From Mycolicibacterium sp. 018/SC-01/001 (GTDB taxonomy: Bacteria > Actinomycetota > Actinomycetes > Mycobacteriales > Mycobacteriaceae), in contig NZ_VKAA01000001.1 in assembly GCF_007096635.1 (NCBI RefSeq), positions 1 through 64,000 on the forward strand: a DNA stretch of 64,000 nucleotides. The letters are read 5' to 3'. Under the pieces are notes generated by a model. The model made no database searches and was not told the origin of the DNA. It saw nothing but the letters and a program-made list of their open reading frames with translations. Below, one piece after another: positions 43,468 through 52,528 of this stretch (its first letter is position 1; the number at the start of each line of letters is the position of its first letter). Both the position numbers and the translations under genes were made by a program.

Positions 43468-44729
43468 GATTCCCCTTCTGCCAGGTGGGTGATGGCGCCG
43501 GCGATGCCCGTGGCCACCACGCGGTCGGCAAACTCGTCGGCGGCGCAGCGGCCCGACTCGACCGAACGCACCAGCCTGTCCATCGATTCCGTCAGCTCTG
43601 AAGGCGCCCGCTCCGCGGCGGCCGTCACGCAGGTCAGCGCCGCGGCCTGCAGATGCCGGTCGGCCAGACCGACCCGGGCGGCACGATCCCACGCGGTCGC
43701 GACCTCCTCGGTGGCCTCCGCCGCGACGTCGGCGGCGGCGGGATCGTCCAGCAGCGTCGACAGCGTCCAGGCCACAGCGGGCCACAGCGTGTCGGGCAGG
43801 CTGTCGAGATAACGGATCTCGAGGAAGCCGCGCGGGCGTACGGGCGGGAACAGCGTGGTCAGGTGGTAGTCGAGGTCTGCCCTCGTCGGCCGCCGGCCAC
43901 CGAGCAGCACCCGGCCGTCGGCCCAGTCGGCGAACGGCACCCATTCGGCGACCGGCTCGGGGTCCGGCGTGTGCACCAGCATGACGGGCGCCCGCAGCGC
44001 GTAGCGCGCCCAGTCGCTGGCCGGATCGTCGCCGCTGGCGCCGAGCACGGGACCGCAGCGCGCCGAGTCGAGCTGTCCCCACACCCGCTGACGGCTGGAT
44101 TGCCAGCCGGTGAAGCCGCCCGAGAGCACCGGCGAATTCGCGGCCACCGCGATCATCGTCGGGCCGAGCGCATGCGCCAGCCGGACTCGGTCGGCCCACT
44201 GCGAGTGCCGACCCGCCTCGAGGTTGACCTGGATCGACGCGGTGGACGTCATCATCGCTGCGCCGGCATCGCCGGTGCCGCTGGTCTGAAAGAACCGCTC
44301 CATCGCCTGATAGCGCCCACCCGGATTGACGCGAGCCGGTGGGCGCAGTGGATCGGCACCGAGCAAGACCAGGCCCAGGCCTGCCTCGCGGAACACCGAC
44401 CGCAGTTCAGCGCGGTCGGCCCGCATCGCCGCGATGGCGGCTGCGGGGTCGGCGGCCGGCGGCCCGGACAGTTCGACCGCACCCCCGGGCTCGACGGTGA
44501 CCAGGCTGCCGCCGGGCAGCGGAGGCAGCGAGGCAATGGTCGCCGTCAGCTCGTCCCACCCGGGACGACGGGACGGGTCCGCCAGGACGAAGCAGTGCGC
44601 CTCGACCTCGAGACCGACCCCGCCGACGGGTCCGTCGGTCAAGCAGCTGGCGACGAGTCGTTCGGCGGCGGCTTCGGCGCTGGCGAGGGTGTCGCCGGCG
44701 GAGACGTCGCACGGCATGGTGCGGGCCAT
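43464..44729 (-). CDS. egtA: Glutamate-cysteine ligase EgtA
   Basis: 421 residues from ATG 44729. Makes gamma-glutamylcysteine for EgtB with ATP. GCS2-type features: [11 protein letters not shown] near residue 40, [12 protein letters not shown] (about 160-171), [18 protein letters not shown]. First gene of the ergothioneine operon; a 130-base upstream region with a GAGAAGTCTTCTC palindrome likely contains the operon promoter. The product, ergothioneine, is a redox buffer in mycobacteria. Confidence 0.95.
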   Translation of the reverse strand: MARTMPCDVSAGDTLASAEAAAERLVASCLTDGPVGGVGLEVEAHCFVLADPSRRPGWDELTATIASLPPLPGGSLVTVEPGGAVELSGPPAADPAAAIAAMRADRAELRSVFREAGLGLVLLGADPLRPPARVNPGGRYQAMERFFQTSGTGDAGAAMMTSTASIQVNLEAGRHSQWADRVRLAHALGPTMIAVAANSPVLSGGFTGWQSSRQRVWGQLDSARCGPVLGASGDDPASDWARYALRAPVMLVHTPDPEPVAEWVPFADWADGRVLLGGRRPTRADLDYHLTTLFPPVRPRGFLEIRYLDSLPDTLWPAVAWTLSTLLDDPAAADVAAEATEEVATAWDRAARVGLADRHLQAAALTCVTAAAERAPSELTESMDRLVRSVESGRCAADEFADRVVATGIAGAITHLAEGES

Positions 44730-44766
44730 GGATCAGCCGCCCTCTTTCCGTCGTTGGTCGCTGCCC

Positions 44767-44779
44767 GAGAAGTCTTCTC
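44767..44779. promoter_or_regulatory. Palindrome GAGAAGTCTTCTC in the egtA promoter region
   Basis: A perfect 6+1+6 palindrome 37 bases upstream of the egtA start, close to AT-rich sequence (TTTATCTTCC) that could supply a -10. A candidate operator of the egt operon. Confidence 0.4.
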
Positions 44780-44859
44780 CTTTATCTTCCAGAGCGCACC
44801 GACAATTCCCCGTCCGACGCCATGACACACCTATGACGTGGTCCGTCCGACGCGCAGCG

Positions 44860-45525
44860 TTACTGACCGAGGGTGTTCTGCATCGCGCCGGCCAGCACGT
44901 TGACCGCGGGCCCGCCGTTGCCCGATTGGCACACCTTGGCCTGGAGCAGCACGTTCTCCCGCAGGCGGGTCGTGACGAAACATCGGCGGTCGGTCGAGGC
45001 TTCCTGCTTGACCCAGTCGGCCTGATCGGGGCCCGCGGGGCCGCCGGTGAAGCTCCACACCTGGTTGGTGCCGTCGTTCAGGTGCATCGCTGTGGTCTGA
45101 CCGCTGCAGCCGACGGTGCGGTCGACGACCCGGTGATACGCACGCCGAGCGGCATCGGGCGTGGCGAACACGCCGATCGCCTGTTTGACGAAGTGGGTCA
45201 TGTCGGTGGGTGATTCCTGCGCCGTCGCGCCGTTGAAGGCAGCGAGGTCCGGATCGAGGTACACCTCGGGCAACCCGATGTCGGCCCAGTTGTTGCACAC
45301 CGGGATGTCGACCGAATAGGCCTGGAACGGAGCGCTGAACGTCGACTCGGTGGTCAACCGGGCGCCGACGATGTTGCCGACAGAGCCCTTGTTCAGCACG
45401 GCGTAGTTCACCACGCCGGGATCCGATGGCCGGGCTGCGGCAGGCGCCGCCAGCGCGACACCCACGCTGATTCCCGAAAGGGCAACAGCAGCGATCATCC
45501 GCGCGGTGCTCATCGAGCCGATCAT
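44860..45525 (-). CDS. Secreted PknH-like extracellular domain protein (Rv3705c-like)
   Basis: 221 residues from ATG 45525, overlapping the upstream regulator's stop as ATGA; ATG 45513 is an alternative. Signal peptide STARMIAAVALSGISVGVAL with a cleavage-type AAARP. The mature part resembles the PknH C-terminal sensor domain: paired Cys positions (VCNNW, GCSGQ, RCFVT, KVCQS), four in all, which form two disulfides in that family. In M. tuberculosis the Rv3705c gene also stands next to egtA. Ligand unknown. Confidence 0.82.
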   Translation of the reverse strand: MIGSMSTARMIAAVALSGISVGVALAAPAAARPSDPGVVNYAVLNKGSVGNIVGARLTTESTFSAPFQAYSVDIPVCNNWADIGLPEVYLDPDLAAFNGATAQESPTDMTHFVKQAIGVFATPDAARRAYHRVVDRTVGCSGQTTAMHLNDGTNQVWSFTGGPAGPDQADWVKQEASTDRRCFVTTRLRENVLLQAKVCQSGNGGPAVNVLAGAMQNTLGQ

Positions 45526-46364
45526 GCCAGGCTCGACGGAGCCCGCCCGACGACGCTGAGCAGCCGCAGGTTCTCCAGCGCCGCGGACCCGGGCGGTGGC
45601 GTGAGCACGACCAGCTTCTGCCCGTGCGTCGCCGCCAGGACCTCGCAATCCAGGGTCAGCGGTCCCACCGCCGTGACGAACGTCTTGCGCTGCATCCGCC
45701 GGACGGCCACCTCGTGGCGCTCCCACAGCGCGGCGAACTCGGAACTCTCGTGCAGCAGTGCGCCGATCAGCTCCTGCATGTCCGGATCAGCGCGCCGGCG
45801 CGCCCACGCCGCGCGCAGATCGGCCACCAGGATCCGACTGTGCTCGTCGTGCTCGTGCGGCGGTACGCGCTCCCGCATTCCCGGCTCGGTGAACCACTGG
45901 TAACTCATGCTGGCCGCGAGCCCGGTCTTCCCGTGCACGTCGAGATCGCCCATCAGCACCCTGGCGAGCTCGTTCTGGGCCAGCACGACGTAGGTATCGG
46001 AGGTCACGAAGGCCGCGGCGTCGCGCATCTGATCGAGGACGAACAGCAACGCCGGCCCGACGTACTTCGAGCGGCTGCACCGGTCGGGGGCCGCGTGACC
46101 CGCGAGGCGGTAGAGGTGGTCGGTCTCGTCGTCGGAGAGCCTCAGCGCCCGTGCCATCGCCCGCACCATCTGAGTGGACGGTTGCGTGCTCCTGGCCTGC
46201 TCCAACCGGCCGTAGTAGTCGGCCGACATCCCCGCCAGCTGCGCCACCTCTTCGCGCCGCAACCCCGTGGTGCGTCGACGTGCTCCGTCGGGGAGCCCGA
46301 CCTCGGCCGGCGTGATCGCCTCGCGACGCCGGCGCAGGAAGCCGGCCAGCGCGTCACGGTCCAT
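45522..46364 (-). CDS. XRE family regulator with MmyB-like ligand domain
   Basis: 280 residues from ATG 46364 (ATG 46385 also in frame). N-terminal helix-turn-helix: DALAGFLRRRREAITPAEVG followed by LRREEVAQLAGMSADYYGRL. C-terminal MmyB-like PAS/ligand domain (VLAQNELARVLMGDLD; FTEPGMRERVPPHEHDEHSR). Divergent from an aldo/keto reductase gene 126 bases away, which it probably represses, an arrangement common for MmyB-type regulators. Its stop overlaps the next gene's start, so it may be co-transcribed with the secreted protein. Confidence 0.9.
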   Translation of the reverse strand: MDRDALAGFLRRRREAITPAEVGLPDGARRRTTGLRREEVAQLAGMSADYYGRLEQARSTQPSTQMVRAMARALRLSDDETDHLYRLAGHAAPDRCSRSKYVGPALLFVLDQMRDAAAFVTSDTYVVLAQNELARVLMGDLDVHGKTGLAASMSYQWFTEPGMRERVPPHEHDEHSRILVADLRAAWARRRADPDMQELIGALLHESSEFAALWERHEVAVRRMQRKTFVTAVGPLTLDCEVLAATHGQKLVVLTPPPGSAALENLRLLSVVGRAPSSLA

Positions 46365-46490
46365 TCGGCGGATCCATCCAGCCATCCATACGAACAATTG
46401 TGATCGCGGGGTCCCCGTGCTGCCAGGGACTCCGAGTCCCCGGCTGAACGTGCCGTGGTTGCGCCGCCCTGTTCCGTCGACAGTGGGGTC

Positions 46491-47477
46491 ATGCGAACCA
46501 CGACACTGGGAACACTGACCACATCGGCGCTCGGGCTCGGGTGCATGGGCATGTCGGGGGCCTACGGTCACGCCGATCGAGCGGAGAGCATCGCCACCGT
46601 CCGCGCGGCCCTGGATGCCGGAATCACCCTGCTGGACACCGGCGATTTCTACGGCATGGGACACAACGAACTGCTGCTGGCCGAGGCGCTGCGGTCCGTC
46701 CCGCGCGACTCCTATGACCTCAGCGTGAAATTCGGCGGACAGGTCGGCCCCGACGGCTCCTTGGCCGGATTCGATGCGCGCCCCGCGTCGGTCAAAGCAG
46801 CCGCGGCGTATTCGTTGCAGCGGCTGGGCACCGACCACATCGACATCTACCGGCCCGCCCGGCTGGACCCTGCCGTGCCGATCGAGGACACCGTCGGCGC
46901 CATCGGTGAACTCGTCGACGCCGGGTACGTCCGGCACATCGGACTCTCCGAGGTCGGTGCAGACACGCTGCGGCGTGCCGCCGCGGTACGGCCGATCTCG
47001 GATCTGCAGATCGAGTACTCCCTCGCGTCCCGCGGAGTGGAACGCGACATCCTGTCGACGTGCCGAGAACTCGGCATCGGTATCACCGCCTACGGCGTAC
47101 TGGCACGCGGTCTGCTCGGTGGCCACTGGACAGCGTCGGGCGAGAGCGACGGCGACACGCGAGCGTTCAGCCCGAGATTCTCCGGTGAAAACCTCACGCA
47201 CAACCTGACTCTCGTCGACGCTCTGCGGGAGGTGGCCGACGAACTCGGCATCTCGGTGGCGCAGGCCGCCATCGCCTGGGTCATCGCCCGCGGCACCGAC
47301 GTCGTCGCGCTCGTCGGCGCGCGCACCCGCGTCCGGTTGCAGGAGGCACTCGGGGCGGTCACCGTCGAGCTGACCGACGAGCAACTCCGCCGCATCGAGG
47401 CTGCGGTGCCTGCGGAACAGGTTGCCGGACAACGGTATCCCGCGGCGCACATGGCATCGCTGGATTCGGAACGCTGA
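46491..47477 (+). CDS. Aldo/keto reductase lacking the catalytic His
   Basis: 328 residues from ATG 46491. AKR of the Tas/plant-type group: GLGCMGMSGAYG, LLDTGDFYGMGHNE (Asp, Tyr), SVKFGGQ (Lys). At the fourth tetrad position the usual His (DLxxxHR) is replaced: IDIYRPARLDP. This variant recurs in a subfamily with YRPARLDP, so it may be a natural variation and the enzyme active. Divergent from the XRE/MmyB regulator. Substrate unknown. Confidence 0.88.
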   Translation: MRTTTLGTLTTSALGLGCMGMSGAYGHADRAESIATVRAALDAGITLLDTGDFYGMGHNELLLAEALRSVPRDSYDLSVKFGGQVGPDGSLAGFDARPASVKAAAAYSLQRLGTDHIDIYRPARLDPAVPIEDTVGAIGELVDAGYVRHIGLSEVGADTLRRAAAVRPISDLQIEYSLASRGVERDILSTCRELGIGITAYGVLARGLLGGHWTASGESDGDTRAFSPRFSGENLTHNLTLVDALREVADELGISVAQAAIAWVIARGTDVVALVGARTRVRLQEALGAVTVELTDEQLRRIEAAVPAEQVAGQRYPAAHMASLDSER

Positions 47478-47490
47478 GCCGTCGGACCAG

Positions 47491-48645
47491 TCAGTCCTCG
47501 GCGCGGCCGTCGCGATCCGAGGGCACCGCGGACACCGCCTCACCGCACGGGTCGTCGTGCCAGGCACCGAACGGATCGTCGTAACCCGACCAGTCTGCGG
47601 GATCGGCCCTCTCGTCGTCGGTGAGCAGTGCCTGCCCCAGTGTTGTCGTGACCGATTCCCGGCTCGCGCCGCACAGGAGGATCACCAGAGAGCTGTGCCG
47701 GTCACCGTACTCGGGGTCCCACATCGCGTCGGCCATCGCGCGCCGTTCCGGATCGACATAGGCCAGCTCGCGAGACGCCATGGCCGACAACCACTTTCCG
47801 ATCTGCGCAAGCCGTAGCCCGCCGCCTGCCGATTCCACCCACATCACCCGGTCGGGTCGGTTGGCCAGCCACAGCCTGCCCCGGCTGCGCACCACGCCGT
47901 CGAGTAGCACGTCCAGCGCGTCGTGCAGTCGCCCGGGATGAAAGGGCCGGCGGGAGGAGAACTCGACGAGACCCACTCCGGAATCGGTGTCCAGCGGCGG
48001 CTGTCCGCGCAGCAGCGACGCGTACGGGTCGTCGGGCAGTCCCCGGCGCGGATGGGGATCGACGTGGGCCAGCGCGAGTTCGAGCCGATCCGTTCCGACG
48101 GTGATACGCGCCCGCGGGGCCAGTCTGCGCAGCACGCAGAGGGTGCGCGGATGCGGCGCGGAGAGGACGACGACATCTGCCCGTTCCGCCTGCCCGACGA
48201 CCACCTGCGCCACGGTGCGACCGTCGGCGAGCTCACCGTCGCCGAGTGCGTCGGCGAGCCAGGTGTCCGCGTCGACAGCGGTGATCACCGCTGTCAGCGA
48301 TATCTCCCGCGCCGCAGCCGACTGCGTGATCGCGACGCTGACGGGCTCCGGTTCCAGCCACGGAGCCAGCTGGACGACGATACGTCCGACACCACCGCGG
48401 CGGTGCAGGTGACACAGGTGCGCGAGCAGGTCCTCGCGCACGGTGCAGGCCAGGCAGCAGTTCTTGAGCTCGAGGACGGCGTCGGCTGTGACGACGACAC
48501 CGCGTTGCCGTGACGCAGTGACGCGGTGCACGACGTGCCCGTCGACGTAGTGCTCCACCACCGTCGTCCCGGGACCTTCGAGCAGGACTCGGGCGATGTC
48601 GGCGGTGCCGTTCTGGCCGGCCACGACGATGACGGGGGTGCGCAT
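47491..48645 (-). CDS. mrf: COG0523/CobW-like protein Mrf (ribosome hibernation recruiting factor)
   Basis: 384 residues from ATG 48645 with AAGGAG upstream. Related to the CobW/Zn-metallochaperone GTPases (CCLACTVREDLL, ALDVLLDGVV and the C-terminal CobW_C with a Trp-rich region), but the P-loop is degenerate: VVAGQNGTADIARVLL instead of GxxGxGKT, so GTP hydrolysis is doubtful. Mycobacterial Mrf, made in zinc starvation with the zinc-free ribosomal proteins, recruits the hibernation factor to ribosomes. The divergent Zur boxes and rpmB-rpmG-rpsN-rpsR operon support this identity. Confidence 0.82.
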   Translation of the reverse strand: MRTPVIVVAGQNGTADIARVLLEGPGTTVVEHYVDGHVVHRVTASRQRGVVVTADAVLELKNCCLACTVREDLLAHLCHLHRRGGVGRIVVQLAPWLEPEPVSVAITQSAAAREISLTAVITAVDADTWLADALGDGELADGRTVAQVVVGQAERADVVVLSAPHPRTLCVLRRLAPRARITVGTDRLELALAHVDPHPRRGLPDDPYASLLRGQPPLDTDSGVGLVEFSSRRPFHPGRLHDALDVLLDGVVRSRGRLWLANRPDRVMWVESAGGGLRLAQIGKWLSAMASRELAYVDPERRAMADAMWDPEYGDRHSSLVILLCGASRESVTTTLGQALLTDDERADPADWSGYDDPFGAWHDDPCGEAVSAVPSDRDGRAED

Positions 48646-48661
48646 CCACTGACTCCTTGTT

Positions 48662-48678
48662 GGGAATGATTTTCAATA
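48662..48678. promoter_or_regulatory. Zur box upstream of mrf
   Basis: GGGAATGATTTTCAATA matches the mycobacterial Zur operator half pattern (TGAAAATCATTTTCA); one arm is degenerate. Lies 17 bases before the mrf start codon. Confidence 0.75.
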
Positions 48679-48713
48679 ACGATGCGTTCACGCTACAGTG
48701 CGATTCGACGCTT

Positions 48714-48733
48714 GTCGAAAATCATTTTCAATA
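48714..48733. promoter_or_regulatory. Zur box upstream of the zinc-free ribosomal protein operon
   Basis: GTCGAAAATCATTTTCAATA contains a perfect 6+1+6 palindrome (GAAAATCATTTTC, 48717-48729), overlapping the start of the AAGGAGG ribosome site of rpmB. Zinc-bound Zur would repress; zinc limitation would induce. Confidence 0.88.
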
Positions 48734-48743
48734 AGGAGGCGCT

Positions 48744-48977
48744 GTGTCCGCGCACTGCCAGGTCACCGGCCGCGCACCCAGCTTCGGTAACTCGGTGTCG
48801 CACTCCCACCGCCGAACCCGTCGGCGCTGGGACCCCAACATCCAACGCAAGACCTATTACCTGCCGTCCGAGGGTCGCCGAATCACGCTGAGCGTCAGCG
48901 CCAAAGGCATCAAGACCATCGACCGGGACGGCATCGACGTGGTGGTGGCTCGCCTCCGCCGGGAAGGACGACTCTGA
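48744..48977 (+). CDS. rpmB: Zinc-free ribosomal protein bL28 paralogue
   Basis: 77 residues from GTG 48744 with an ideal AAGGAGG site. bL28 signature: [30 protein letters not shown], and the C-terminal [18 protein letters not shown]. Lacks the CxxC pairs of the zinc-binding form; only one Cys is present. Substitutes for the zinc-containing paralogue when zinc is scarce. Overlaps rpmG by three bases. Confidence 0.95.
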   Translation: MSAHCQVTGRAPSFGNSVSHSHRRTRRRWDPNIQRKTYYLPSEGRRITLSVSAKGIKTIDRDGIDVVVARLRREGRL

Positions 48978-49144
48978 TGGCACGCACAACTGACATCCGC
49001 CCCGTGGTGAAGCTGCGCTCCACCGCGGGTACCGGCTACACCTACGTGACACGCAAGAACCGGCGTAACGATCCGGATCGGATCGTGCTGCGCAAGTACG
49101 ACCCCGTCGCTCGCCGGCACGTCGAGTTCCGCGAAGAGCGCTGA
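48977..49144 (+). CDS. rpmG: Zinc-free ribosomal protein bL33 paralogue
   Basis: 55 residues from ATG 48977 (TGATG overlap with rpmB). [30 protein letters not shown] and [16 protein letters not shown] match bL33; no Cys, so it binds no zinc. Too short to be found by size alone but in a coupled operon. Its stop overlaps the rpsN ATG. Confidence 0.95.
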   Translation: MARTTDIRPVVKLRSTAGTGYTYVTRKNRRNDPDRIVLRKYDPVARRHVEFREER

Positions 49145-49443
49145 TGGCGAAGAAGTCCAAGATCGTCGCGGACGCGCGGCGCCGTGAGACGGTAGCCCGC
49201 TACGCCGCGCGGCGCGCCGAACTGAAGGAGATCCTGCGCACGGGTGGGGTGCAGGAGCGCGCGGTGGCACAGGCGGAACTCAACCGGCAACCGCGCGACG
49301 CCAGCCCCGTACGGCTCCGCAACCGGGACGCCGTCGACGGCCGCCCCCGCGGCCACCTCCGCAAATTCGGGCTCTCACGGGTGCGAATGCGTGAACTCGC
49401 CCACCGCGGTGAGCTGCCCGGTATCCGGAAGTCGAGCTGGTGA
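49144..49443 (+). CDS. rpsN: Zinc-free ribosomal protein uS14 paralogue
   Basis: 99 residues. [13 protein letters not shown], then helical [10 protein letters not shown] and the C-terminal [19 protein letters not shown] typical of uS14; the long, Cys-free form (no zinc ribbon). Overlaps rpsR by four bases. Confidence 0.95.
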   Translation: MAKKSKIVADARRRETVARYAARRAELKEILRTGGVQERAVAQAELNRQPRDASPVRLRNRDAVDGRPRGHLRKFGLSRVRMRELAHRGELPGIRKSSW

Positions 49444-49679
49444 AGCGATCGCGACGGGCGCTCGAGCCCGCCAAGAGACGCCGAAATCTGCTGTCGTCGC
49501 TAAAGGTCGACGTGATCGACTACAAAGACACCGCACTGCTACGGCAGTTCCTGTCCGAGCGCGGCAAGATACGCTCGCGCACCGTCACCGGTGTCACGGT
49601 CCAGCAGCAGAAGCAGGTGGCCGCGGCGATCAAGAACGCGCGAGAGATGGCGCTCCTGCCCTACCCCGGCCAGCGCTGA
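49440..49679 (+). CDS. rpsR: Zinc-free ribosomal protein bS18 paralogue
   Basis: 79 residues from GTG 49440 (GTGA overlap). [30 protein letters not shown] and the [20 protein letters not shown] end are the bS18 pattern. No Cys. Last gene of the four-gene Zur-regulated unit; a bL31 paralogue is not here. Confidence 0.94.
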   Translation: MKRSRRALEPAKRRRNLLSSLKVDVIDYKDTALLRQFLSERGKIRSRTVTGVTVQQQKQVAAAIKNAREMALLPYPGQR

Positions 49680-49683
49680 GAAC

Positions 49684-49746
49684 GCGGAGTGCACGGTTTC
49701 TGACGGGCCCTCTCGGGCGGGATTCTCGTCAGAATCCGTGTACTCG
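49684..49746. terminator. Bidirectional terminator hairpin between rpsR and katA
   Basis: Arms 49684-49705 and 49727-49746 pair with few mismatches (GCGGAGTGCACGGTTTCTGA vs the complement of TCAGAATCCGTGTACTCGC) and an inner stem GGGCCC...GGGC. Lies five bases after rpsR and 28 before the katA stop. Confidence 0.7.
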
Positions 49747-49773
49747 CGACGGGTTCAGAGGGACTCGGAGGGA

Positions 49774-51216
49774 CTAGGCCCCACGCACTCCTTCTTCGAT
49801 CTTCTTACCCAGGTCGGGGTCGACGTTGCGCCAGTATTCGAACACCCGCGACAGCACCGGCTCCTTCACTCCGTCGGAGACATGCCCGACGATGTTGTGT
49901 ACCAGGCGATCTCGCGCCTCGTCATCGAGAACCTCCCGCACGAGCGTGCCGGCCTGGCTCCAGTCGTCGTCCTCGGCGCGCAACGCATAGGCCGCCCGCA
50001 CCATGTCGCCGTCAGACGCCCAGTGCACCTCCGATGCCCGACGCGGATCGGCCTCGGGCCCACCCATCGAGTTCGGCGCGTACACCGGATCAGTGACATT
50101 GTGGATACGCATCGGCCCGTCCTTGGAGTAGGCGCGCACCTCGACCTTGGGCTCGTTCACCGGAATCTGTTTGTAGTTCACGCCGAGCCGGTGGCGATGC
50201 GCGTCGGCGTAGGAGAAGCCACGCGCCAGCAACATCTTGTCCGGTGACAGGCCGGTGCCCGGCACGATGTTGTTCGGCTCGAACGCGGCCTGCTCGATCT
50301 GCGCGTGATAGTCGACGACGTTGCGGTTCAACGTCATCTTGCCGACCTCCTGCAGCGGATAGTCGCTGTGCGGCCACACCTTCGTCAGATCGAACGGGTT
50401 GATGCGGTAGGTCTTCGCGTCCTCGAACGGCATGATCTGCACGTGCAGCGTCCAGGACGGGAAGTTGCCGTCCTCGATGGAGGTGAACAGATCCCGCTGG
50501 TGATAGTCGCCGTCCTCGCCCGCCAGCCGGTCGGCGTCCTCCTGGGTCAGGTAGTCGATGCCCTGGTCGGTCTTGAAGTGGTACTTCACCCAGAACAGTT
50601 CGTCGCTGGCGTTGACCCAGCTGTAGGTGTGGCTGGAGTAGCCGTTCATGTGTCGCCACGTCTTGGGGATGCCGCGGTCACCCATCAGCCACGTCACCTG
50701 GTGCGCCGACTCCGGCGACAGCGTCCAGAAATCCCACTGCATGTGGTGGTCGCGAACATTCGACGCCTGCAGCCGCTTCTGGCTGCGAATGAAGTTCTGG
50801 AACTTCATCGGGTCGCGGATGAAGAACACCGGCGTGTTGTTGCCGACCATGTCGAAGTTGCCCTCCGACGTATAGAACTTCAGCGCGAACCCGCGCGGGT
50901 CCCGCCAGGTGTCCGGGCTGCCCCGCTCACCGGCGACCGTGGAGAATCTCGCGACCATCTCCGTCTTGACGCCGGGCTGCAGGAACGCTGCCTTGGTGAA
51001 GGCGCTGACGTCGTGGGTGACCTCGAACTCGCCGAACGCACCGCCACCCTTGGCGTGGGGCTGGCGCTCGGGGATGCGTTCCCGGTTGAAGTTGGCCATC
51101 TGCTCGAGCAGATAGTGGTCCTGCAACAGGATCGGCCCGTCCGGGCCGACGGTCAGCGAGTGCTCGAGGCTGGGAACGGGCGCCCCACCGTCGGTGGTCG
51201 CGTACTTGTCAGACAT
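49774..51216 (-). CDS. katA: Heme catalase (clade 3, KatA)
   Basis: 480 residues from ATG 51216 with AGGAGAG upstream. Dismutates H2O2. Heme-catalase landmarks: distal His in [12 protein letters not shown] (near residue 55), Asn in [13 protein letters not shown] (near 125), proximal Tyr in [15 protein letters not shown] (near 335). Small-subunit (~55 kDa) monofunctional type without the C-terminal flavodoxin-like domain. Not linked to a furA-like regulator in this window. Convergent with the zinc-free ribosomal operon. Confidence 0.96.
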   Translation of the reverse strand: MSDKYATTDGGAPVPSLEHSLTVGPDGPILLQDHYLLEQMANFNRERIPERQPHAKGGGAFGEFEVTHDVSAFTKAAFLQPGVKTEMVARFSTVAGERGSPDTWRDPRGFALKFYTSEGNFDMVGNNTPVFFIRDPMKFQNFIRSQKRLQASNVRDHHMQWDFWTLSPESAHQVTWLMGDRGIPKTWRHMNGYSSHTYSWVNASDELFWVKYHFKTDQGIDYLTQEDADRLAGEDGDYHQRDLFTSIEDGNFPSWTLHVQIMPFEDAKTYRINPFDLTKVWPHSDYPLQEVGKMTLNRNVVDYHAQIEQAAFEPNNIVPGTGLSPDKMLLARGFSYADAHRHRLGVNYKQIPVNEPKVEVRAYSKDGPMRIHNVTDPVYAPNSMGGPEADPRRASEVHWASDGDMVRAAYALRAEDDDWSQAGTLVREVLDDEARDRLVHNIVGHVSDGVKEPVLSRVFEYWRNVDPDLGKKIEEGVRGA

Positions 51217-51303
51217 CTACTCTCCTGGGGAAGAATCGGCGGCTACCGGGCTGCACCGCCGTCTACGCGCCGCATACCCCAAAGCGGCTCAAACAATCCG
51301 CCG

Positions 51304-51771
51304 TCAGCGGGGCGGAGTCGGCGTGTCCGGGGACGAGGGGCCGCTGCCCGGCGGCCGCGGGATCTCGATGATCTGCCCAGGTCCGAACGGTCCCGGGAAG
51401 TCGGGGCCACGCTGGAATCCTCCGGGCGGGCCGATCGGGAACATCGCCGGGCCCGGACGCATCATCATCTCGTGGCCGCGGTCGTGGTCCCGGTGGTTGC
51501 CGACGGCTTTGCCGGTGAAGAACCCGGCACCGAAGATCACGACGACGACGAACAGCGACCCGGCGACGATGCCCACCCACGCCGCGACCTTGGTGAGCCG
51601 GCTGGACCGCTCGACGTACACGGTCTGCGGCTGCGGTGGCAGAGGCGGCTGCTCCATGTAGTGGGGCGGCTGAGCGAACACGGGACCCGTCGCGGGCTCG
51701 TTCTGGTCCGGCGGGGGCGAGGACGGAGAGGGGGTCGACGGCGGGTTCGACGGAGGCGGGTTCTCGGTCAT
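51304..51771 (-). CDS. Proline-rich membrane protein (Rv3706c-like)
   Basis: 155 residues. The first ~55 residues are Pro-rich and disordered (SNPPSTPSPSSPPPDQ), a single membrane helix follows (AAWVGIVAGSLFVVVVIFGA, residues ~63-82), and the outer ~70 residues are His/Asp then Pro/Gly-rich (GNHRDHDRGHEMMMRPG; PRPPGSGPSSPDTPTPP). Occupies the position of Rv3706c. Function unknown. Confidence 0.75.
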   Translation of the reverse strand: MTENPPPSNPPSTPSPSSPPPDQNEPATGPVFAQPPHYMEQPPLPPQPQTVYVERSSRLTKVAAWVGIVAGSLFVVVVIFGAGFFTGKAVGNHRDHDRGHEMMMRPGPAMFPIGPPGGFQRGPDFPGPFGPGQIIEIPRPPGSGPSSPDTPTPPR

Positions 51772-51850
51772 GCGGGTGATCCTGCTCCACGACGCACAAT
51801 GCCGGTTATGCGGCGCCTGTGAATTGCTTATGAGAGTGCGAGCGGCGCCG

Positions 51851-52528
51851 TCACCGTCGTCGCCGGCCCAGGACGAAAACGCAGACGGTGACGGCCAGCA
51901 CGCCCGCCGCGATCCAGACCGCGCCGGCCGACCACCGATCGGTCGCGATCGCCCCGATCAACGCGCCGGTGATGAACGCCGCGATCAGGGCGCCGTACAC
52001 ACCGGAGGCCCGGCGCTGTTCGGGCTTGCGGTCGACGAACCCGTCGTAGGTGGCCTCCATGAAGCGCATCAGGTTCCCCGTCGTGGCCACCGGCAGGTAG
52101 GCGAGGTCACCGACCTTCCGGAACAGCCCCATCTGCATCGCGGCGAGGAACGAGATCGGGATGGTCACGTAGTTGTGCGGCGCCGAGGCAGGCACGAAGC
52201 CGATCACCGCCAGGGCGCTGCTCTGCACGGCCATGGTCCACAGCAGCGGGCGCCGAATGTGGCGCTCGGCGCGTCCGGTTCGAATGTGCGAGGCGACCAG
52301 CATGCCGGTCACGAAAGCCAGCAGCGGCCAGACGTGGGCCAGTGCCGCCGACGCTTTGCGCTCGGAGGCGTCGATTGCGAAGAAGATCACGTTGGCGGTC
52401 TGCACGTTGGCGAAGACCCCACCTCGCGCCAGGTAGGTGTAGGCGTCGATGAAGCCGTTGACCAACGTCAACAGCAGCGCGAACCACAGGGCCGCCGTGT
52501 GGTCGGCGTCGGTGCGCGTCGTCGTCAT
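51851..52528 (-). CDS. YoaK family (DUF1275) membrane protein
   Basis: 225 residues from ATG 52528, overlapping the stop of the DUF4185 gene. Six or so hydrophobic segments with DUF1275 features: VNGFIDAYTYLARGGVFANV, TGNLMRF-like VATTGNLMRFME, and a hydrophobic C-terminus. Family role unknown; often reported as a small transporter-like membrane protein. Co-transcribed with the secreted DUF4185 protein by overlap. Confidence 0.9.
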   Translation of the reverse strand: MTTTRTDADHTAALWFALLLTLVNGFIDAYTYLARGGVFANVQTANVIFFAIDASERKASAALAHVWPLLAFVTGMLVASHIRTGRAERHIRRPLLWTMAVQSSALAVIGFVPASAPHNYVTIPISFLAAMQMGLFRKVGDLAYLPVATTGNLMRFMEATYDGFVDRKPEQRRASGVYGALIAAFITGALIGAIATDRWSAGAVWIAAGVLAVTVCVFVLGRRRR

